This document shows, piece by piece, positions 6,219 to 9,779 of a stretch of DNA of 9,779 bases. This DNA is from CAYJEQ01 sp964370185 (lineage in GTDB: Bacteria; Bacillota; Clostridia; Oscillospirales; Ruminococcaceae). The notes beneath the pieces were generated by a model. It saw nothing but the letters and a program-made list of their open reading frames with translations, had not been told where the DNA came from and made no database searches. The first letter of the stretch is position 1. Each line of letters begins with the position of its first letter. Both the position numbers and the translations under genes were made by a program. The stretch spans positions 1 to 9,779 of the forward strand of contig CAYJIJ010000074.1 in the NCBI GenBank assembly GCA_964370185.1, read 5' to 3'.

Positions 6219-7604
6219 ATGAGTGCAAAAGCCAAAACTTCATATAAATGTTGTGATTGTGGGTATGAGACTGTAAAATGGCTCGGTAAATGCCCTGATT
6301 GCGGCGAATGGAATACTCTTGAAGAGCAAGTTATTATTTCTGAAACGCTTAAAAGCAATAAGCATAATATGGTCACTAAGGCTGACATTAGCAATATTAC
6401 CATCTCTACAATCAATGATCTCGAAATAAGTGATGAAGACAGATATGATACAGGAATAGGAGAACTCAATCGTGTACTTGGATCAGGTATAGTAAAAGGT
6501 TCAGTGGTGCTCCTCAGTGGTGATCCTGGAATAGGGAAGTCAACTATACTCTTACAAATGAGCGCCAATCTCTCACAAACTTCAAAAGTTTTATATATAA
6601 CTGGAGAGGAAAGCCCACGCCAAATTAAACTACGTGCTGTACGTTTAGGAGTAAATGGAGAGCGATTGTATGTAGCAGCCGCAACTGATATTGAACAAGT
6701 AATAACGGCAATTGATACTATAAAGCCTACCATTGTAATTGTTGATTCTATTCAAACTATGTATTTAAGTGGATTGCAGTCTTCATCAGGAAGTGTAACA
6801 CAAGTGAGAGAGTGTACGCAAAGGCTTATCTATACTGCCAAAAGTAGTGAAATTCCAATATTTATTGTTGGGCATGTTAATAAAGATGGTGCTATTGCCG
6901 GCCCAAAAGTAATGGAACATATGGTAGATGCAGTTCTGTACTTCGAGGGTGAACGCACTATGTCTTATCGTATACTAAGGGCTGTAAAAAACAGATATGG
7001 CTCTACTAATGAAATAGGTGTTTTTCAGATGTATGAAACAGGATTAGAAGAAGTTGAAAATCCTTCTCAAATGCTTCTCTCTGGTAGACCAGTAAATACT
7101 TCTGGAACATGTGTAGCTTGTATAATGGAGGGAAGCAGGCCAATATTAGCGGAAGTACAAGCTTTAGTAAGCAAAACAGCATTTGGCACTCCGAGAAGAA
7201 CTTCAACAGGATTTGATTTTAATAGAATGTCTCTCCTGCTTGCTGTACTTGAAAAGCGATGTGGTTATTTCTTTGGTAACATGGATGCATATATTAATGT
7301 TATCGGTGGATTAAAGCTTGATGAGCCAGCTGCTGATTTACCTGTTGCACTTTCATTAATATCAAATTTAACCAATAAAATTATAGAAAAAGATATCGTT
7401 GCTTTTGGAGAAGTAGGACTTACAGGCGAAATTAGGACGGTTAATCACATTCAGCAACGTATAACTGAAGCTGCGCGCCTTGGGTTTAGCAGATGTATAT
7501 TACCACAATATGCTATGAACAAATTAAGTAATTCTAATTCCAATATTGAATTAATTCCTGTTAAAACTCTCGCTGAGTGTTGGAGGATCATTGCTGGAAA
7601 TTAG
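6219..7604 (+). CDS. radA: DNA repair protein RadA (branch-migration ATPase)
   Basis: RecA-like, DnaB-like hexameric motor that helps extend or process recombination intermediates with RecA; in Gram-positives it also acts in transformation and repair. Seen in order: N-terminal Cys4 zinc finger (C11, C14, C25, C28, with extra C12), Walker A GDPGIGKS (residues 101-108, K107), a Walker B-like IVIVDSIQT, the RadA motif as KNRYGSTNE (257-265, Tyr in place of the usual Phe), and a C-terminal Lon-protease-like domain. The 461 residues fit the family (about 450-460). An ATG at 6207 lacks a ribosome site; the one at 6219 has GGAG 6 bases upstream and gives the normal N-terminus. The gene ends in a strong terminator. 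Its last 54 bases overlap a convergent small gene. Confidence 0.96.
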   Translation: MSAKAKTSYKCCDCGYETVKWLGKCPDCGEWNTLEEQVIISETLKSNKHNMVTKADISNITISTINDLEISDEDRYDTGIGELNRVLGSGIVKGSVVLLSGDPGIGKSTILLQMSANLSQTSKVLYITGEESPRQIKLRAVRLGVNGERLYVAAATDIEQVITAIDTIKPTIVIVDSIQTMYLSGLQSSSGSVTQVRECTQRLIYTAKSSEIPIFIVGHVNKDGAIAGPKVMEHMVDAVLYFEGERTMSYRILRAVKNRYGSTNEIGVFQMYETGLEEVENPSQMLLSGRPVNTSGTCVACIMEGSRPILAEVQALVSKTAFGTPRRTSTGFDFNRMSLLLAVLEKRCGYFFGNMDAYINVIGGLKLDEPAADLPVALSLISNLTNKIIEKDIVAFGEVGLTGEIRTVNHIQQRITEAARLGFSRCILPQYAMNKLSNSNSNIELIPVKTLAECWRIIAGN

Positions 7605-7733
7605 AGTGTTATTCGGTATAAAATAGGCACAATCACCACGGACACTGTTACCTATGTAAGTTAAATCTTCAAGGTGACACTGTCCGTCTTTTTGATATTT
7701 GCAATTTTCTGAACATGGTATAAAACTATTCAT
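7551..7733 (-). CDS. 60-residue Cys4 mini-protein, clostridial type
   Basis: Leftward gene with ATG at 7733 preceded by AGGAGA in a good position. The 60-residue product has C7-x3-C11-x7-C19-x15-C35 with the local patterns CSENCKYQKDGQC and GDCAYF. This matches a group of very short clostridial proteins with CxxxCxYxxDGxC...CAYF, similar in style to DUF1540 and often carrying a doubtful 'hydroxymyristoyl-ACP dehydratase' label. I recall the pattern and could not search. The cysteines suggest metal binding, but the function is unknown. Residues 43-60 are encoded antisense to the end of radA, look uncharacteristic, and probably extend a normal 40-45 residue protein. An in-frame ATG at 7760 is less likely because it precedes the ribosome site. 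There is no membrane segment. Confidence 0.72.
   Translation of the reverse strand: MNSFIPCSENCKYQKDGQCHLEDLTYIGNSVRGDCAYFIPNNTLISSNDPPTLSESFNRN
7639..7693 (+). terminator. intrinsic terminator of radA, inside the convergent small gene
   Basis: The left arm CGGACACTGTTACCT (7639-7653) pairs with AGGTGACACTGTCCG (7672-7686) with one C-C mismatch and one G-U pair, giving a 15-position stem around an 18-base loop, then TCTTTTT (7687-7693). It starts 34 bases after the radA stop, which is where a rightward terminator should be. The same bases encode residues 16-31 of the leftward Cys4 protein, so both strands are in use. On the minus strand no T-run follows the stem, so it should stop only rightward transcription. 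Confidence 0.75.
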
Positions 7734-7767
7734 ATATTCTCCTGAAATTTCTATAATCAATCTTGAT

Positions 7768-7797
7768 GCTATATACTATTAAATTAACCTATATCAA
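7768..7797 (-). promoter_or_regulatory. candidate promoter of the small Cys4 gene
   Basis: On the minus strand TTGATA (7797-7792) is followed after 18 bases by TATAGC (7773-7768), with matches of 5/6 and 4/6. It is about 35 bases upstream of the ATG at 7733. The surroundings are so AT-rich that chance matches are common. Confidence 0.3.
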
Positions 7798-7831
7798 TTT
7801 AATTATTCAAAAATTTTTTTGGATAATTAAG
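7798..7831. repeat. long A/T-rich dyad in the divergent intergenic region
   Basis: Bases 7798-7813 can pair with 7816-7831 in a 16-position stem with only G-T wobbles as exceptions; the core is AATTATTCAAAAA against TTTTTGGATAATT. It sits about 24 bases upstream of the TATAAT at 7855, where a regulator of the transporter genes could bind. Low sequence complexity means it may be coincidental. Confidence 0.35.
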
Positions 7832-7839
7832 CTAATATT

Positions 7840-7869
7840 TTGTTCTAAATTACTTATAATAGTTATGAT
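7840..7869 (+). promoter_or_regulatory. candidate promoter of the transporter operon
   Basis: A perfect TATAAT lies at 7855-7860 but has no clear -35 at 16-18 bases. A second -10, TATGAT (7864-7869), has TTGTTC (7840-7845, a 3/6 match) 18 bases upstream. Either would give a short leader before the GAGGTG ribosome site at 7882-7887. Transcription must start in this region, because radA is closed by a terminator and the preceding gene points left. Confidence 0.4.
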
Positions 7870-7890
7870 AAAGTTTTATTTGAGGTGTAT

Positions 7891-8928
7891 ATGAAAAAGA
7901 AACTATTTTTAAGTATATTTACTGCTATTTTATTTTTTTCAATGTTATATATTCCAAATCATATTGAAAAAAATACTATTAAAGCTACTGCTATAAGCCC
8001 AACTATTGTACCACTTACAAAATATGTTACAGCTAATGGGAAAATAGAAGCAGCATCAACAAAAGAGGTATATATTCCTGTTCCAGTGTACCCAGAAAGT
8101 ATAAATGTTAAAATTGGAGACTATGTATCTGTTGGTGATATACTTGCAGAAATCGATGTTGAAACAACTATGAATATACTTACAACACAAACACCAATCG
8201 AATTGCAAATTACCAAACTTACCGATTTTATATCTGTTCTTCCAGATCCCTCCATTCTATATGAATTTGGAAACATATATGGACTTTCAGAGGAGGATAT
8301 TGATGTTATTTTAGACTCTACAAAATATAATCTTACAGAAGAAAAAACTTATTATATAGAAGAATGTATAATAGCGGCTTTTAGTGGTACTGTAACTGAA
8401 ATAGGGATTATGGAACGAAGTTTAAATTATCCAGATACCCCTGCATTCATAATAAGCGATTTATCTAACTATAAAGCCATTATAGAAGTATCGCAGAACG
8501 ATATAGCTTCTATATCTATTGGAATGCCTTGTACGGTTGAAGCTGGAGGCGATGTTTTTAACGGTGTAATCGAGGAAATTTCTCCTGTTGCAAAAGAAAG
8601 TATCGGAAGATCACCCTTTGTAGAGGTAACAGTTTCTTTAGAATTTAATGAAAGATTGAAGCCAGGTTATGCTATTAATTGTAATATACCACTTCAATCT
8701 GAAATATCTTCTTTTCAGCTACCCATAGAAGCAGTTCACCAAGATGAAAATAATATTGAGTATGTTTATGTATATAAAGACAATATGTCAATAAAAACTC
8801 CGATTGAAATTGCTTCTGAAAATTATTATGGCGTACAAATAACGGGCGGAATCGATAGTAATGATTTAGTTTTAATAACTTCTTCATATATTGATAAACC
8901 TGAGCAAATTATATTATTAGGTGAGTGA
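7891..8928 (+). CDS. HlyD/MacA-type adaptor subunit of an ABC exporter
   Basis: Membrane-anchored adaptor (membrane fusion protein) expected to sit outside the cell membrane with the permease encoded just downstream. The 345 residues show an N-terminal hydrophobic anchor (about 4-22, no lipobox Cys), a first lipoyl half (about 58-92, with VKIGDYVSVGDILAEID), a linker of roughly 70 residues, a second lipoyl half (IIAAFSGTVTEIG ... PAFIISDLSNYKAIIEV), a beta-barrel region (VSQNDIASISIGMPCTVEAGG ... LKPGYAINCNI) and a membrane-proximal tail. The linker is short, contains two prolines (LPDPSILYEFG) and lacks the long heptad hairpin typical of MacA, so it may not form a tall coiled coil. A GTG at 7885 overlaps the ribosome site GAGGTG, so ATG 7891 is chosen. 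The substrate is unknown. Confidence 0.85.
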   Translation: MKKKLFLSIFTAILFFSMLYIPNHIEKNTIKATAISPTIVPLTKYVTANGKIEAASTKEVYIPVPVYPESINVKIGDYVSVGDILAEIDVETTMNILTTQTPIELQITKLTDFISVLPDPSILYEFGNIYGLSEEDIDVILDSTKYNLTEEKTYYIEECIIAAFSGTVTEIGIMERSLNYPDTPAFIISDLSNYKAIIEVSQNDIASISIGMPCTVEAGGDVFNGVIEEISPVAKESIGRSPFVEVTVSLEFNERLKPGYAINCNIPLQSEISSFQLPIEAVHQDENNIEYVYVYKDNMSIKTPIEIASENYYGVQITGGIDSNDLVLITSSYIDKPEQIILLGE

Positions 8929-8933
8929 TAATT

Positions 8934-9779
8934 TTGATATTTGACACAGTAATAAGAGCTATGAAAAACATTTCTGCGCTTAAGTCACGCTCAATTTTAA
9001 CTATTACAGGTATTGCAATTGGTGCATTGTGTGTAACATTAATATCGGCAATTGGCGATATCGGAATTGGTGTCATCACTACTGAAATCAATAGCTTTGG
9101 TTTAGGTTCTATTTTAATAAGCAGTAACATTGACGATTTTCCACAAGCAAGTTTATATTTAGATGAACTAAATATTATTGAAGAATTCGATTTTGTTTCA
9201 GATGCTACACCAGTGAATACTTCCATTGGAACATTAGAAATGCGCGGAATGTATGCAAATAGTGCAATTTGGGGTGTTGATAATGGGGCAGAGCAAGCTA
9301 TATCTTTGCAACTTATATATGGTAGATTAATAAGCTTAAATGATCTTATAAATAGTCGAAATGTATGTGTAGTTGATAAAGAAGTTGCTTTGGCTTTCTA
9401 TAAAAGAGAAAATATTGTTGGTAAGAATATCATGATAACTATTGAGGGTGTTACAAAGAATATGGAGGTTATTGGCGTGGTGTCCTCCGGTGGTGTTTTA
9501 ATGCAAAATCTTGTTAAGAGTGTTGTACCCAATATGGTATACATACCATATACAACTTTATCAGATATAACAGGGGAGGAAGCATTCAATCAAATAGCTG
9601 TTTCCTTCGATGAGAGTATAAATATTGATAATGCATCAGAACAAATATTAAATAATCTTTCAAAATTAAATGAGACCTCAGGATATGAAGTTAGTAATAT
9701 AGAAGATCAAAAATCCAATTTAGAAGGCATACTTGCATCGGTAACCACTATACTTAGTTCTATTGGAGCTGTCTCACTT
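8934..9779 (+). CDS. MacB/FtsX-type ABC transporter permease (3' end missing)
   Basis: An open frame of 282 codons runs to the window edge. The start is TTG at 8934, with AGGTGAG (8919-8925) upstream inside the adaptor's last codons, 5 bases after the adaptor stop. This gives the family N-terminus LIFDTVIRAMKNISALKSRSILTITGIAIG; starting at the ATG at 8961 would lose the amphipathic lead-in. Residues about 20-45 form the first membrane helix, followed by a MacB-type extracellular core (about 50-255, with VCVVDKEVALAFY ... VGKNIMI ... VIGVVSSGG). The sequence ends at the probable start of the second helix (LASVTTILSSIGAVSL). There is no ATPase domain before it, so this is a separate permease and not a fused MacB. 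The nucleotide-binding subunit probably lies further right. Confidence 0.88.
   Translation, partial: MIFDTVIRAMKNISALKSRSILTITGIAIGALCVTLISAIGDIGIGVITTEINSFGLGSILISSNIDDFPQASLYLDELNIIEEFDFVSDATPVNTSIGTLEMRGMYANSAIWGVDNGAEQAISLQLIYGRLISLNDLINSRNVCVVDKEVALAFYKRENIVGKNIMITIEGVTKNMEVIGVVSSGGVLMQNLVKSVVPNMVYIPYTTLSDITGEEAFNQIAVSFDESINIDNASEQILNNLSKLNETSGYEVSNIEDQKSNLEGILASVTTILSSIGAVSL

Noticed and set aside
6215..6733. 172-residue open frame on the minus strand inside radA
   Set aside because: It lies antisense to the zinc-finger and Walker A region of a clearly real gene, has no ribosome site or family signature, and reads as a Ser/Ile/Val-rich shadow.
7734..7890. Riboswitch or other structured RNA in the AT-rich intergenic region
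   Set aside because: The region is short, very AT-rich and without any riboswitch core I recognise; only a simple dyad and promoter-like boxes are visible.
8909..9226. Minus-strand 105-residue open frame at the adaptor-permease junction
   Set aside because: The plus strand here codes a clear MacB-type permease starting at TTG; the antisense frame has no family pattern.
1..9779. Mobile element, CRISPR array, tRNA or rRNA gene
   Set aside because: No regularly spaced repeats, transposase-like frames, tRNA cloverleaf or rRNA segments were seen; the gene content is chromosomal housekeeping plus a transporter.

Overview
The window looks like chromosomal DNA of an AT-rich, low-GC Gram-positive bacterium, most likely a member of Clostridia. 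The reasons are strong GGAGG-type ribosome sites, NAD-dependent ligase next to gatCAB, a CwlD-like amidase (a spore-cortex type enzyme), a short Cys4 protein of a kind I recall from clostridial genomes, and a transporter adaptor without outer-membrane features. Genus or family cannot be fixed from the sequence alone.

Left end (1-200): the first 18 codons of a leftward gene (possibly endonuclease III, nth) and a divergent promoter region, with one good promoter facing each way. Housekeeping block (201-7604, all rightward): ligA (NAD-dependent DNA ligase), gatC-gatA-gatB (the complete Glu-tRNA(Gln)/Asp-tRNA(Asn) amidotransferase), a membrane-anchored N-acetylmuramoyl-L-alanine amidase resembling CwlD, and radA (branch-migration ATPase). 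Gaps are 5 to about 70 bases, so ligA-gatCAB reads as one operon. The amidase and radA may be cotranscribed with it or have their own promoter. A perfect inverted repeat and a possible sigma-E-like promoter lie just before the amidase. All these genes are full length with catalytic residues intact.

Middle (7551-7890): radA ends in a strong intrinsic terminator that lies inside the coding sequence of a leftward 60-residue Cys4 mini-protein, whose 3' end also overlaps radA by 54 bases. The AT-rich region upstream of it separates it from the rightward transporter genes and carries a long A/T dyad.

Right end (7891-9779): an HlyD/MacA-type adaptor with a short, atypical inter-lipoyl segment, followed 5 bases later by a MacB/FtsX-type ABC permease. 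The permease starts at TTG and is cut by the window edge. The ATPase expected for this exporter is not in the window.

Most of the window is ordinary housekeeping DNA. I do not see a clearly new biological system. The best leads are the terminator-in-gene overlap with the small cysteine protein, the unusual adaptor, and several perfect dyads beside translation starts.
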